Shown: positions 14,810 through 25,087, numbered from the stretch's first letter. The stretch: 40,669 nt of DNA from an uncultured Anaerotruncus sp. (GCF_902490045.1 NZ_CABUCJ010000008.1:1-40669), one strand, 5' to 3'. Made by a program: numbers and translations. Notes: generated by a model from the letters alone, not told the origin.

Positions 14810-15727
14810 GTGGGAAAATACATCCTGAAGAGGGTGGCGATGGCGGTGCTGACCATCTATCTGGTATCGACCATCACCTTTTTCCTGATGAACCTGGTGC
14901 CCGGCGGGCCGTTCCTGGCGGAGAAGGCGGTCAGTCCGCAGGCGCAGGCCGCGATGGAGGAGAAATACGGTCTGGACAAGCCCCTCTCGGTTCAGTATAA
15001 GAACTATATGCTCGGCCTGGTCAAGGGCGACCTCGGGCTCAGCGTCAAGCAGCGCGGGCGCACGGTGGCGCAGATCATCGCCACTAAGTTCCCCGTGTCT
15101 GCGCGCCTGGGCGGGCTTTCGATCCTGACGGCCGTCTGCGTGGGCATCCCGCTGGGAAGCATCGCGGCGTTCAACCGCGGCAAATGGGCGGACAACGTGG
15201 TGATTTTCATCGCCACCTGCGGCATCGCGGTGCCGAGCTTCGTCATCTGCACCCTGCTGCTCATGCTGTTCGGGCTCAAGCTCGGATGGCTGCCGACGGT
15301 GGGGCTCAACAGCGTGCTCCACTATATCATGCCGGTGACGGCGCTCGCCTTCTACCCGACGGCGTATATCGCGCGGCTCATGCGTTCGTCGATGCTCGAC
15401 GTGCTCGGGCAGGACTACATGCGCGCCGCCCGCGCCAAGGGCCTCGGGCGGTTCAAATGCATCTTCAAGCACGCGCTGCGCAACGCGGTCCTACCGGTGG
15501 TGACCTACCTCGGCCCGCTGCTCGCCTATACGCTGACGGGCAGCTTCGTGGTGGAAAAAATCTTCACCATCCCCGGGCTGGGCAGCGAGTTCGTCGGCTC
15601 GATCACGGGGCGCGACTACCCGCTGATCATGGGGACGACCATCTTCCTGGCCGTGCTCATCGTCTCGATGAACGTGATCGTCGACATCGCCTATAAACTG
15701 ATTGATCCGCGGATCAAGCTGAAGTAA
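14810..15727 (+). CDS. oppB: Peptide ABC transporter permease (DppB/OppB type)
   Basis: A 305-residue membrane protein starting at GTG 14810 after GAAGGAAG. The N-terminus KYILKRVAMAVLTIYLVSTITFFLMNLVPGGPF is typical of DppB/OppB, with a first membrane helix followed by the PGGPF loop. The cytoplasmic EAA-like coupling loop reads DYMRAARAKGLGRFKCIFKHALRNAVLPV. About six membrane segments are seen. It forms the translocation pore with the next gene. First gene of the opp operon under the promoter at 14617. Confidence 0.94.
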   Translation: MGKYILKRVAMAVLTIYLVSTITFFLMNLVPGGPFLAEKAVSPQAQAAMEEKYGLDKPLSVQYKNYMLGLVKGDLGLSVKQRGRTVAQIIATKFPVSARLGGLSILTAVCVGIPLGSIAAFNRGKWADNVVIFIATCGIAVPSFVICTLLLMLFGLKLGWLPTVGLNSVLHYIMPVTALAFYPTAYIARLMRSSMLDVLGQDYMRAARAKGLGRFKCIFKHALRNAVLPVVTYLGPLLAYTLTGSFVVEKIFTIPGLGSEFVGSITGRDYPLIMGTTIFLAVLIVSMNVIVDIAYKLIDPRIKLK

Positions 15728-15739
15728 GGGGGAAGATTG

Positions 15740-16789
15740 ATGTCTGAACAGAATAAAAAATTCCCCACCTTCCAGCTGAACGTGGACGACTTCCTCCCGG
15801 CCGACGAGGCGGAGAAGGAAAGCCTGGTCACGATGCGGGAGAGCGTCGGGTTCTGGAAGGACGGCTTCCAGCGCCTTCTCAAGAACCGGGTGGCGATCGT
15901 CAGCTTTGTGGTCATCCTGGTCGTCATGGTCTTCTCCTTCATCGTTCCGAGCTTCTACCCCTACAGCTATGAGCACCAGATCCGCGGCGCGGAGAACCTC
16001 GCGCCCATGCAGTATTCGGACGGCGAGCTCGAGCAGATCGCGGCCGGGGAGAGCGTCTTCCCGCACGTCCTCGGCACCGACCATCTCGGGCGCGACTTCG
16101 CCGTGCGCGTGATGATGGGCAGCCGCATCTCCCTGCTGGTCGGCCTGATCGCCTCCGGGCTCATCCTGCTGATCGGCTCGATCTACGGGTCGGTCGCCGG
16201 CTTCTTCGGCGGCTGGGTTGACATCATCATGATGCGCATCGTCGACATCATCTACACGGTGCCGGACATCCTGATCATCATCCTGCTGGCGGTCACGCTG
16301 AAATATCCGCTGCAAAACCTCGCCGAGCAGCCGGGGTTCGGCTGGATCGCGGCGGTGGGCGTCAACCTGACGAGCATCTTCATCGTCTTCGCGCTGCTCT
16401 ACTGGGTCGGCATGGCGCGCATCGTGCGCAGCCAGATTTTGCAGCTCAAGGAGCAGGAATACGTCACCGCCGCCCGCGCGCTCGGCGCGAGCAGCGGCAG
16501 GATCATCCGCAAGCACCTGCTCACCAACTGCATCGGCACCCTCATCGTCACCACCACCCTGCAGATTCCGTCGGCGATCTTCACCGAGAGCTTTCTGAGC
16601 TTCCTCGGCATCGGCGTCGCGGTGCCGATGCCGTCGCTCGGCTCGCTGGCCAACGACGCGCTCAACGGGCTGCAGTCCTATCCCTACCGGCTGCTTGCGC
16701 CGGCGCTGCTCATCAGCGTCATCATCCTCAGCTTCAACCTCCTCGGGGACGGCCTGCGGGACGCCTTCGATCCCAAGATGAAAGAATAG
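15740..16789 (+). CDS. oppC: Peptide ABC transporter permease (DppC/OppC type)
   Basis: A 349-residue protein starting at ATG 15740 behind AAGGGGGA. The soluble N-terminal tail (about 1-50) precedes the OppC N-terminal membrane helix. HVLGTDHLGRDFAVRVMMGSRISLLVG is the family signature for OppC. The coupling loop is YVTAARALGASSGRIIRKHLLTN, and the C-terminus ends with LLGDGLRDAFDPKMK, as in most members. Second permease subunit, 12 bp after oppB. Confidence 0.94.
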   Translation: MSEQNKKFPTFQLNVDDFLPADEAEKESLVTMRESVGFWKDGFQRLLKNRVAIVSFVVILVVMVFSFIVPSFYPYSYEHQIRGAENLAPMQYSDGELEQIAAGESVFPHVLGTDHLGRDFAVRVMMGSRISLLVGLIASGLILLIGSIYGSVAGFFGGWVDIIMMRIVDIIYTVPDILIIILLAVTLKYPLQNLAEQPGFGWIAAVGVNLTSIFIVFALLYWVGMARIVRSQILQLKEQEYVTAARALGASSGRIIRKHLLTNCIGTLIVTTTLQIPSAIFTESFLSFLGIGVAVPMPSLGSLANDALNGLQSYPYRLLAPALLISVIILSFNLLGDGLRDAFDPKMKE

Positions 16790-16805
16790 AAAGGAGAGGA
16801 TTTTT

Positions 16806-17806
16806 ATGGGAAACCTGCTGGATATCAAAGATGAACGCCTCTCCTTTTTCACCCCCGCGGGCGAGGTCAAGGCCCTGGGCGGCGTCTCCTTCTCGATGAA
16901 GGAGGGGGACGTGCTGGGCATCGTGGGCGAGTCGGGCTCGGGCAAGTCGGTCACCGCCTATTCGGTGATGGGACTGACCGCGCATCCGGGCCGCCTCATC
17001 GGCGGCTCGGTCGAGTTCAACGGCCACCGCATCGACCAGATGTCGGAAAAGGAGATGCGCAGGATCCGGGGCAACGAGGTGTCGATCATCTTCCAGGACC
17101 CGATGACGAGCCTCAACCCGGTCTATACGATCGGCAACCAGATCTGCGAGGTCATCCGCCTGCACACCAATAAGAGCAAGGCCGAGGCGCATGCGCGCGC
17201 CAAGGAGCTGCTGACGCTGGTGGGCATCAACGAGCCGGAAAAGCGCCTCAAGCAGTATCCGCACGAGCTTTCGGGGGGGATGCGCCAGCGCGTCATGATC
17301 GCGATCGCGCTCGCCTGCGAGCCCAAGCTGCTCATCGCAGACGAGCCGACCACCGCGCTGGACGTGACGATCCAGGCGCAGATCCTTGAGCTGATGATCG
17401 AGCTCCGGGAGAAGCTCGGCATGAGCATCATCATGATCACGCACGACCTGGGCATCGTCTCGAGGATGTGCGAAAAGATCGCCGTCATGTACGCCGGAAA
17501 GATCGTCGAGTACGGCACGGTGGACGAAATTTTCTACGAGACGAGCCATGAATACACCAAGGGCCTTTTGCGCAGCATCCCCAAGCTGACGAGCGAGGCG
17601 CACGAAAAGCTGGTGCCCATCGAGGGCACGCCGGTGGACATGCTCAACCCGCCGAAGGGCTGCCCCTTCGCGCCCCGCTGCGGCGCCTGCATGAAGGTCT
17701 GCCTGCGGGAGATGCCCCCCTACACCGACCTGAGCGATACCCATTACAGCGCCTGCTGGCTGATCCAGAAGCGGGAGTTTGAGAAAGCGTCGGGAGGGAG
17801 CGGGCA

Positions 17807-17810
<4 letters not shown>
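16806..17810 (+). CDS. oppD: Peptide ABC transporter ATP-binding protein (OppD/DppD type)
   Basis: A 334-residue cytoplasmic ATPase. Walker A GESGSGKS (about residue 40), Q-loop IIFQDPMTSLNPV, signature LSGGMRQR, Walker B LLIADEPTTALD and switch His in MITHDLG are all intact. The C-terminal oligopeptide-type extension has the cysteine pattern PPKGCPFAPRCGAC...C...C. ATG 16806 has GAAAGGAGAGGA upstream. It overlaps oppF by four bases (ATGA). Confidence 0.95.
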
Positions 17811-18862
<1,052 letters not shown>

Positions 18863-18903
18863 AGGAAAAAAGGTAAAAATAGGTTACAAACCGGAGACAT
18901 GCC

Positions 18904-18932
18904 TTGCATGAACGGCCGGATGCGTGTATAAT
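18904..18932 (+). promoter_or_regulatory. Promoter of the peptide-binding lipoprotein gene
   Basis: TTGCAT (18904-18909), a 17-bp spacer and TATAAT (18927-18932). A GGTTACAAA motif lies at 18882-18890. It gives the binding protein its own transcript with a leader of about 230 nt. Confidence 0.72.
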
Positions 18933-18995
18933 AAAAAATGATCTCATGCCGGCCGAAGGGCCGCGCGCACTCCCGGCGGCAACAGAATCGTTGAC

Positions 18996-19044
18996 AAAAG
19001 CAGCGGATATCCGCTGCTTTTGATCGCTCGCAAAACGAGCGATC
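18996..19044 (+). promoter_or_regulatory. Two adjacent perfect hairpins in the binding-protein leader
   Basis: A 26-nt perfect palindrome with halves AAAAGCAGCGGAT/ATCCGCTGCTTTT (18996-19021) is followed at once by GATCGCTCG-CAAAA-CGAGCGATC (19022-19044). The first ends in TTTT and could act as a weak terminator for transcripts arriving from oppF. Either could stabilise the downstream mRNA. Confidence 0.5.
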
Positions 19045-19171
19045 AATCCCCTTGTTTTCGCCGCGCGTCCGGGAAGGACGCCGCGGGAAACCGTCCGGGG
19101 CTGCAGCGCCTCCGGTATGAGGGCTCCGTACGCATGCCCACGGCATGCAAAATGAAGAGGAGGAAAAAAGC

Positions 19172-20800
19172 ATGAAGAAACTGGCACTAGCCTTGGCAGT
19201 CGTGATGATTTTTTCACTGGCGTTCAGCGGCTGCGGACCCAAGACGGAGACTCCGTCAGCCCCCGGTGCGGACACCACCGGCGGCACCGAACTGGCGGTC
19301 TGCATCGGACCCGACCCCGAGACGATCGACCCGGCGCTCAACAGCGCGGTTGACGGCGCTTCCCTCATCGTCCACGGCTTCGAGGGCCTCATGACGCTCG
19401 ACCAGGGCGGCGCGGTCGTCCCCGGACAGGCCGACACCTACGAGGTCTCCGACGACGGCCTCAACTGGACCTTCCATCTGCGCGACGGCCTCAAATGGAG
19501 CGACGGCCAGCCGCTGACCGCGGCCGACTTCGAGTGGTCGTGGAAGCGCGCCGTCTCCCCCGACACCGCCGCCCCCTACGGTGAGTTCTTCAACGTCATC
19601 GCGGGCTACGACGCTGCCGCCGCCGGCGATTTCGACGCGCTGCAGGTCAAGGCGGAGGATGACCAGACCCTCACCGTCACGCTGGCCGCTCCCTGCGGCT
19701 ACTTCACCCAGCTGCTCGCCTTCCCGACCTACGTCCCCGTCCGCAGGGACATGATCGAGGCCAACGGCGAGGCTTGGGCCACCCAGGTTTCCAGCTATAT
19801 CGGCAACGGCCCGTACAAGGTGGTCGAATGGACCCCCGGCGAGTACATCAAGTACGCGAAGAACGAAAACTACTGGAACTATGACGCGCTCGGCAGCGAC
19901 ACGATCAAGTTCGTGCTGATCGAGGACCCGAACGCGGTGCTCACCGCCTACCAGAGCGGCGAGATCGTCTGCGCGAAGGACCTGCCCTCCCAGGAGATCC
20001 CCGCCCTGCGCGAGACCGAGGACTTCCACCTCGACGACCTCATGGGCACCTACTATATCAGCCTGAACCTCAACCGCGAGCCGTTTGACAACCTGAAGCT
20101 CCGTCAGGCGCTGAGCCTCGCGATCGACCGCAACTACATGGCCAACACCGTCATGCAGGGCACCTACACCCCGGCGACCGCGTTCGTCGGCCCCGGTCTG
20201 CTCGACGCGGACGGCAAGACCGCCTTCATCGACAACAGCCCGATGTTTATCGACCCCAACGACTATGAGGGCAACCTCGAGAAGGCCAAGCAGCTCATGG
20301 TCGAGGCCGGCTATCCGAACGGCGAGGGCCTGCGTGAGATCGAGTACTTCACCAACCAGCAGGGCTACCACAAGCCGGTCGCCGAGGCGCTCCAGCAGAT
20401 GTGGGCCGAGCTTGGCGTCAAGCTGAACGTGCAGGTCGCCGACTGGGCGGTCGTCACCGCCGACCGCCGCCAGGGCAACTACGACATCGCCCGCAACGGC
20501 TGGGTCTTCGACTACAACGACCCGTCGAGCATGCTCGACCTGTTCGTCACCACCAACGGCAACAACGACGGCAAGTACAGCAATCCCGAGTACGACAAGC
20601 TGATGGAGACCGCCCGCACCTCCGCCGACGCGAACGTCCGGTTCGAGTCGATGCACCAGGCGGAGCAGCTCCTGATGGACGAGGCCGGCGCGATTCCGGT
20701 TGCGTTCTACAGCGAGTTCTACCTGCTCAACCCGAAGGTCAAGGGCTTCTGGCATTCCCCGCTCGGCTACTTCTACTTCATGTACGCCACTGTCGAGTAA
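19172..20800 (+). CDS. oppA: Peptide ABC transporter substrate-binding lipoprotein (OppA/DppA family)
   Basis: A 542-residue secreted lipoprotein. The signal peptide MKKLALALAVVMIFSLAFSGC has a lipobox ending at about Cys21, followed by a flexible Pro/Ser/Thr linker. The family-5 solute-binding domain includes PETIDPALNSAVDGASLIVHGFEG, LTFHLRDG-like WTFHLRDGLKWSDGQPLTAADF, NGPYKVVEW and FDNLKLRQALSLAIDRN. It captures extracellular peptides for the OppBCDF importer directly upstream. ATG 19172 has AGGAGGA upstream. It is separately promoted (18904) and followed by a strong terminator, which fits higher expression than the membrane parts. Confidence 0.95.
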   Translation: MKKLALALAVVMIFSLAFSGCGPKTETPSAPGADTTGGTELAVCIGPDPETIDPALNSAVDGASLIVHGFEGLMTLDQGGAVVPGQADTYEVSDDGLNWTFHLRDGLKWSDGQPLTAADFEWSWKRAVSPDTAAPYGEFFNVIAGYDAAAAGDFDALQVKAEDDQTLTVTLAAPCGYFTQLLAFPTYVPVRRDMIEANGEAWATQVSSYIGNGPYKVVEWTPGEYIKYAKNENYWNYDALGSDTIKFVLIEDPNAVLTAYQSGEIVCAKDLPSQEIPALRETEDFHLDDLMGTYYISLNLNREPFDNLKLRQALSLAIDRNYMANTVMQGTYTPATAFVGPGLLDADGKTAFIDNSPMFIDPNDYEGNLEKAKQLMVEAGYPNGEGLREIEYFTNQQGYHKPVAEALQQMWAELGVKLNVQVADWAVVTADRRQGNYDIARNGWVFDYNDPSSMLDLFVTTNGNNDGKYSNPEYDKLMETARTSADANVRFESMHQAEQLLMDEAGAIPVAFYSEFYLLNPKVKGFWHSPLGYFYFMYATVE

Positions 20801-20817
20801 TCCAAAGCGATTTTCCG

Positions 20818-20851
20818 CCGCGCGGCGCCTTGGGCGCCGCGCGGTTTTTTT
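20818..20851 (+). terminator. Terminator of oppA
   Basis: CCGCGCGGCGCC (20818-20829) pairs perfectly with GGCGCCGCGCGG (20833-20844) around a TTG loop, followed by seven T. A textbook intrinsic terminator. Confidence 0.95.
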
Positions 20852-20862
20852 GCGCCCGGGAG

Positions 20863-20891
20863 TTGCCAAATGCGGAAAAAGGTGCTATGCT
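20863..20891 (+). promoter_or_regulatory. Promoter of ndk
   Basis: TTGCCA (20863-20868), a 17-bp spacer and TATGCT (20886-20891), about 43 bp before the ndk ATG. Confidence 0.75.
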
Positions 20892-20933
20892 ATACGCGTT
20901 AAAAAAATAACGATAGTAAGGGGTGCCGGCAAG

Positions 20934-21401
<468 letters not shown>

Positions 21402-21415
21402 GGCCGGGGCCCGTC

Positions 21416-21444
21416 TTGATTTCGGCGGGCAAATCGACTATACT
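21416..21444 (+). promoter_or_regulatory. Promoter of the cytidylate-kinase-like gene
   Basis: TTGATT (21416-21421), a 17-bp spacer and TATACT (21439-21444), beginning 15 bp after the ndk stop. Confidence 0.75.
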
Positions 21445-21490
21445 ATAGGCGGGGAAACCGACCAAATTTTGTGAGGGACGGAGGGAGAAG

Positions 21491-22114
21491 ATGAAAAACT
21501 ACGTCATCACGATCGCCAGGCAGTACGGCAGCGGAGGCAAGACGATCGGCAGGATGCTCGCCAAGGAGCTGGGCATCGGCTACCACGACAAGGAGCTGCT
21601 CGTCCGCGCGTCGGTCGAAAGCGGCATCAGCGCCGAGCTCTTTGCGCAGGTGGATGAGAAGATCAAGAAGAAGCCGCTGATCAAGCCCGGGAAGCCGCTC
21701 TATACCGGGGAGGTGCTCCCGCCCGAGAGCCCCGATTTCACCTCCGTGCAGAACCTCCTGAACTACCAGGCGAAGGTCATCCGCGACCTCGCGCAGAAGG
21801 AGAGCTGCGTGATCGTCGGGCGCTGCGCGGATTTCATCCTGCGTGACCTGGACAACGTCCTGCGCATCTATGTGCACGCGCCGATCGACTACTGCGTCGA
21901 AAAGACGATCGAGCTCCACCCCGACTTCGACGAGGAGGAGGCGCGGCGTTTCATCCAGCGCACCGACAAGGGCCGCAGCGACTATTACCGCTGCTTTACC
22001 GGGAACGATTGGAAGAACGCCGACAATTACGACCTGTGCATCAACAGCGCGGTGCTCGGCTGGGACAAGTGTGTCGCGCTCGTGAAATCCTATCTCGACA
22101 TCAAGCTCTCCTGA
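21491..22114 (+). CDS. Cytidylate kinase-like P-loop protein
   Basis: A 207-residue protein. The N-terminus YVITIARQYGSGGKTIGRMLAKELG is the P-loop of the cytidylate-kinase-like family, GSGGKTIG standing in for GxxGxGKT. A central CVIVGRCADFILRD segment precedes an RTDKGRSDYYRCFTG lid-like segment. The family is widespread in Clostridia as stand-alone proteins besides the true cmk, and its substrate is not well established; CMP/dCMP phosphorylation is inferred from homology. ATG 21491 follows GGAGGGAG. It has its own promoter and terminator, so adjacency to ndk may not mean an operon. Confidence 0.85.
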   Translation: MKNYVITIARQYGSGGKTIGRMLAKELGIGYHDKELLVRASVESGISAELFAQVDEKIKKKPLIKPGKPLYTGEVLPPESPDFTSVQNLLNYQAKVIRDLAQKESCVIVGRCADFILRDLDNVLRIYVHAPIDYCVEKTIELHPDFDEEEARRFIQRTDKGRSDYYRCFTGNDWKNADNYDLCINSAVLGWDKCVALVKSYLDIKLS

Positions 22115-22133
22115 ACAGCAAAGGCGTATCCGG

Positions 22134-22166
22134 CAGGATGCGGCCATTCGGTCGCATCCTGTTTTT
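22134..22166 (+). terminator. Terminator of the cytidylate-kinase-like gene
   Basis: CAGGATGCG (22134-22142) pairs with CGCATCCTG (22153-22161), followed by TTTTT. Confidence 0.92.
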
Positions 22167-22261
22167 ATTTACATTTCATTCACAAATTAGGAAAATATAT
22201 CCTAAAAAATGGAAATATAATTGCGAATTGGTTACAGAATCCGCAAAAAAGATTACAATTT

Positions 22262-22305
22262 GGTTACAAAATCCGTTGACTTTTTCCATGCGTCCGGGAT
22301 ATAAT
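22262..22305 (+). promoter_or_regulatory. Promoter of secreted protein A with upstream GGTTACAAA motif
   Basis: TTGACT (22276-22281), an 18-bp spacer and TATAAT (22300-22305). GGTTACAAA lies at 22262-22270, five bp upstream of the -35 box, and a further GGTTACAGA copy sits about 35 bp earlier. The surrounding 22170-22275 stretch is AT-rich, unlike the genome average here. Confidence 0.72.
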
Positions 22306-22351
22306 AAGGAAAAGAAGCCTGAAAAAGCATTTTTCGGAAAGGAAGCCCATC

Positions 22352-23704
22352 ATGAAACGTCTGCTCTGCCTGCTGCTGGCGCTGCTGACGGCGCTTGCCG
22401 CCGGGACCGCCGTCGCCGGCGCCGCGTCGTCCGGCAACGGTTCGGTCGCGGTACAATTGAATCGCGGCGGCGAGGCGGAGCTTGTCGACGGGGACGGAAA
22501 CACGATCGCAACGAGTGGGCCCACCAGCTGTGACGCGGGCAATTACACCTTTGACGTGGCCCCCGGCCAGACGGTCTACCTCTGCCTGGGCGAGAGCGGC
22601 TCGGCGGATACGACCGCGCTGTGGGACGTCTCCGCGGAGGCGATGGGCGCGGCCGCAACGGCCGACGAGCTGGCGGACGGCGGGCTCTTCCGCCTGAAGG
22701 CGGACAAAAGCGGCCCGGGCGGAAGCCTGCTGAAAATCAAGCAGTACGGCGAGAAATCGCTTGGGGACAGCCCCCGCAGCTCCTGGCTGCGGATCGAGAT
22801 CGCGGAGAGCGAGGCGGTCGAGGAGCAGAAGGCGGTGGCCGACCTCACTTTTTCCGCGCGCAAGGAGAGCTCCACCTTCGAGACAGGGGACTACGCGCTG
22901 CTGCGGCTCACCCTGTGGATCGCGAGCGAGGAGGCGTCGGGCGGCGACGCGGATTTGGAAGCGGGGGACGGCGTCGTCTATAAGCCGGTCGCGAACGACA
23001 AGAACACCGCCGAGTGGGAGGGAATCGCCTCGGTCAGCTTTTCCGCGAGCGACGACGCGGACAAGTTTTATGCGAAGCTCTCCACCAAGGCCGATCCCGA
23101 AATCTACAAGCTCTACGGCGACCCGGCCGACGCGGACCTCTATTTCCGCGACTTCACCGGCGCGCTCGCGGCTGACTCCACCTCCCGTGCCACGCTGGTC
23201 CTCTATAACCCGTGGGAGGACGAGGACTACCAGCCAGACCCCGACAGCTGCCATATCTATCAGGTGGCGGCGGACAGCTCCCTCAGCGACATCACCGGTA
23301 TCTTCACCTATCTTGCGCACGACGAGGACGGCAACGAGGTCAACGGCTGGCGCACCCGTACCCGTACCCTCGGCAGATATGTCATCTCCGACGTCGAGCT
23401 GGATCTTTCGGCGGCTCCCGGCCCGGCGCCCGAAATACCCGAGATCAGCGTGAACGCAAACCGGAAGGCCATCCCGAACACAGGCCTAGGGGAACTTTCG
23501 AGAAAGTTCCCCCAGGAACCCCTCAAAGCGTTTGGTTCAGGCGGGGCGCGCCGTTTCGCCGCACGTGCTGTCCGTGCCGCGGCCTTTTTGGGCCCCTCCA
23601 CGGCCCCGCCTCACGGGTCGCGGATGTGGGGCGGACGTGCGGCAGGTCTGATAAAAGTCTTTGGGCGCTTTCTTCAGAAAGCGCAAAACGACCGCCCGGC
23701 TTGA
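22352..23704 (+). CDS. Secreted surface-type protein A, C-terminal anchor replaced by repeat element
   Basis: 450 residues as read. The signal peptide MKRLLCLLLALLTALAAGTAVAGAAS suggests cleavage near residue 25. The extracellular part has no domain I can name. From about residue 205 to 360 it is clearly paralogous to the gene at 23838: both have KFYAKLSTKxD, IY..YGDP, DSTSRATLxLYNPW and RTLGRYVISD or its equivalent. At residues 374-378 it has IPNTG, a sortase-type signal, but the expected membrane helix and basic tail are absent. From base 23485 the frame runs into a dispersed repeat, so the last roughly 72 residues look non-native, and the stop lies in a terminator loop. Predicted to be released rather than anchored. 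ATG 22352 follows GGAAAGGAAG. Function unknown. Confidence 0.75.
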   Translation: MKRLLCLLLALLTALAAGTAVAGAASSGNGSVAVQLNRGGEAELVDGDGNTIATSGPTSCDAGNYTFDVAPGQTVYLCLGESGSADTTALWDVSAEAMGAAATADELADGGLFRLKADKSGPGGSLLKIKQYGEKSLGDSPRSSWLRIEIAESEAVEEQKAVADLTFSARKESSTFETGDYALLRLTLWIASEEASGGDADLEAGDGVVYKPVANDKNTAEWEGIASVSFSASDDADKFYAKLSTKADPEIYKLYGDPADADLYFRDFTGALAADSTSRATLVLYNPWEDEDYQPDPDSCHIYQVAADSSLSDITGIFTYLAHDEDGNEVNGWRTRTRTLGRYVISDVELDLSAAPGPAPEIPEISVNANRKAIPNTGLGELSRKFPQEPLKAFGSGGARRFAARAVRAAAFLGPSTAPPHGSRMWGGRAAGLIKVFGRFLQKAQNDRPA

Positions 23705-23714
23705 CGCCGGGCGG
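23485..23714 (+). repeat. Dispersed 3'-end repeat element, copy 1 (longest)
   Basis: About 230 bp. The left end is a 32-nt hairpin (23485-23516, GGGGAACTTTC-GA-GAAAGTTCCCC core) followed by AACCCCTCAAAGCGTTTGG. The middle contains CCCCTCCACG and CCCCGCCTCACGGGTCG. The right end is GCGCTTTCTTCAGAAAGCGC (23666-23685) plus a GC hairpin (23692-23714). The middle and right end recur inverted at 28262-28434, and the left end recurs at 28723-28923 and 31038-31071. It has no coding capacity of its own and no transposase. Confidence 0.8.
23692..23714 (+). terminator. Terminator at the right end of repeat copy 1
   Basis: CCGCCCGGC (23692-23700) pairs with GCCGGGCGG (23706-23714) around TTGAC. It is followed by only a weak T-rich stretch, and the stop of gene A falls in the loop. 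The same CGGC-TGAC-GCCG arrangement forms the terminator after the second thiT-like gene. Confidence 0.6.
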
Positions 23715-23743
23715 TTCGCTTTCCCGTTCTTCCGCAAGAAATC

Positions 23744-23772
23744 TTGCAAAGACGGTTGTCATATGGTACACT
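23744..23772 (+). promoter_or_regulatory. Promoter of secreted protein B
   Basis: TTGCAA (23744-23749), a 17-bp spacer and TACACT (23767-23772), about 65 bp before the ATG at 23838. Confidence 0.65.
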
Positions 23773-23837
23773 GATGGCACGGAGGGGCGACAGAAAAACA
23801 GGCCCCGGAATCCGTGACAGCGAGGGAGGACTGGACG

Positions 23838-25052
23838 ATGAAAAAGATGTTGGCAGTGCTGATGGCGGCGGTGCTCGCGGGGAGTTTCGCGGGCGTGTGC
23901 GCGCTGGCGTACAGCATCACGACGGACACCCATCTCACCGGGGAGGTCTGCGACGCGGACGGCGATTCGGTCGTGGGAGATTACAATTTCTCTTTTGGCG
24001 ACAAGGTGTCGGCCGACTTTGTGCCCGCGGGCAAAAAGATCTACATTGAAATCGGCGACGACACGGAATTCCACGGCGGCGCGGGAATGGTTTCGGCGGA
24101 CGAGCTGGCTGACAGCGGCGAGTTCAACTTCCGCCTCGACCGGGATAAAAACGGCAGCCTGCTCGACTCCGTCAAGCTGGTGACCAAGAACCTCGACGGC
24201 AGCGGGCGGAAAAATTATATCGAAATCAAGCTCAAGGAAACCACCAAGACGGAGGAGCGCAAGGTCACCTTCGACGTGTATTTCAAGGCGCGCCATTCAG
24301 ACGACGGCGGCCGTTGGGAGAGCGGCGACATCGCGAACACGCGGTTTGAGCTGTGGGTGGACAATCCCGTGGAGGACGGCGACTACGCCGATATCGAGGC
24401 GGGACAGAACGTCGTCTTCAACCCGATCTCCAACGAGCGCAACACGATCTCCTGGGGCGCGGACGACGATGTGGCCTGCCTCGAATTCGAGGCGGACGAC
24501 GATTCGCGCAAATTTTACGCGAAGCTGTCCACCAAAATTGACCGCGACATCTACGAGGAGTACGGCGACCCGGTGAACGCGGAGCTCTTTTTCCGCACCT
24601 TTGTGGGGAGCCCGTCGATCGATTCGACCTCTCGCGCGACGCTGACCCTCTATAACCCGTGGAACGACTGTTACGACTGGTACAGCTCCCGTTACCGCGA
24701 CGTGCGGCCGCGCGACGTGCACATCTACCTGGTGGACGGCGACGGCTACCTCGAGGATTTGACCGACCGGATGACCTACGCGGACGAGGACGATACCGAG
24801 GCGGGCATCGACGGGTGGAAAATCCGCGTGCGCTCGCTCGGCACCTATGTGATTTCCGACCGCGACCTCGAGCTTGACTGGGGAGAAATCGAAGAGGCCC
24901 CCCCGATCGAAAAGACGGAGGAGACCCCTCCCCCAGCGCCCAAGCCGGGACCGGCGCCCGCGCCGACCGGATCGCGCGACGCCGTCGGCGCCGCGGTTCT
25001 GCTTGCGGCGGCTTCCGCGACGGCATTCGCGCTTACGAAAAAACGCAGATAA
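23838..25052 (+). CDS. Secreted surface-type protein B, paralogue of A, with C-terminal membrane anchor
   Basis: 404 residues. The signal peptide MKKMLAVLMAAVLAGSFAGVCALAYS is followed by an acidic extracellular region rich in Asp. Residues from about 180 to 350 align with protein A (KFYAKLSTKIDRDIYEEYGDP, DSTSRATLTLYNPW, SLGTYVISDRDLELDW). A Pro/Ala-rich spacer (about 355-380, PPPAPKPGPAPAPTG) leads to a membrane helix (AVGAAVLLAAASATAFAL) and the basic tail TKKRR, a cell-wall/membrane anchor layout, although the pre-helix motif is PTGSRD rather than a classical LPxTG. ATG 23838 follows GAGGGAGGA. Function unknown. Copy B shows what A probably looked like before its 3' end was replaced. Confidence 0.78.
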   Translation: MKKMLAVLMAAVLAGSFAGVCALAYSITTDTHLTGEVCDADGDSVVGDYNFSFGDKVSADFVPAGKKIYIEIGDDTEFHGGAGMVSADELADSGEFNFRLDRDKNGSLLDSVKLVTKNLDGSGRKNYIEIKLKETTKTEERKVTFDVYFKARHSDDGGRWESGDIANTRFELWVDNPVEDGDYADIEAGQNVVFNPISNERNTISWGADDDVACLEFEADDDSRKFYAKLSTKIDRDIYEEYGDPVNAELFFRTFVGSPSIDSTSRATLTLYNPWNDCYDWYSSRYRDVRPRDVHIYLVDGDGYLEDLTDRMTYADEDDTEAGIDGWKIRVRSLGTYVISDRDLELDWGEIEEAPPIEKTEETPPPAPKPGPAPAPTGSRDAVGAAVLLAAASATAFALTKKRR

Positions 25053-25087
25053 GGATTCGCGCGCGTACGCGTATAGAAGAAAGACTG

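Noticed and set aside
22201..22275. Short AT-rich stretch as a horizontally acquired island
   Set aside because: It is under 100 bp and lies exactly where a strong promoter needs AT-rich DNA; flanking genes have ordinary composition.
23485..23714. The repeat as an insertion sequence or integron cassette
   Set aside because: No transposase or integrase gene, no clear terminal inverted repeats across the whole unit and no attC-like folding. It is non-coding and is best called a dispersed repeat.
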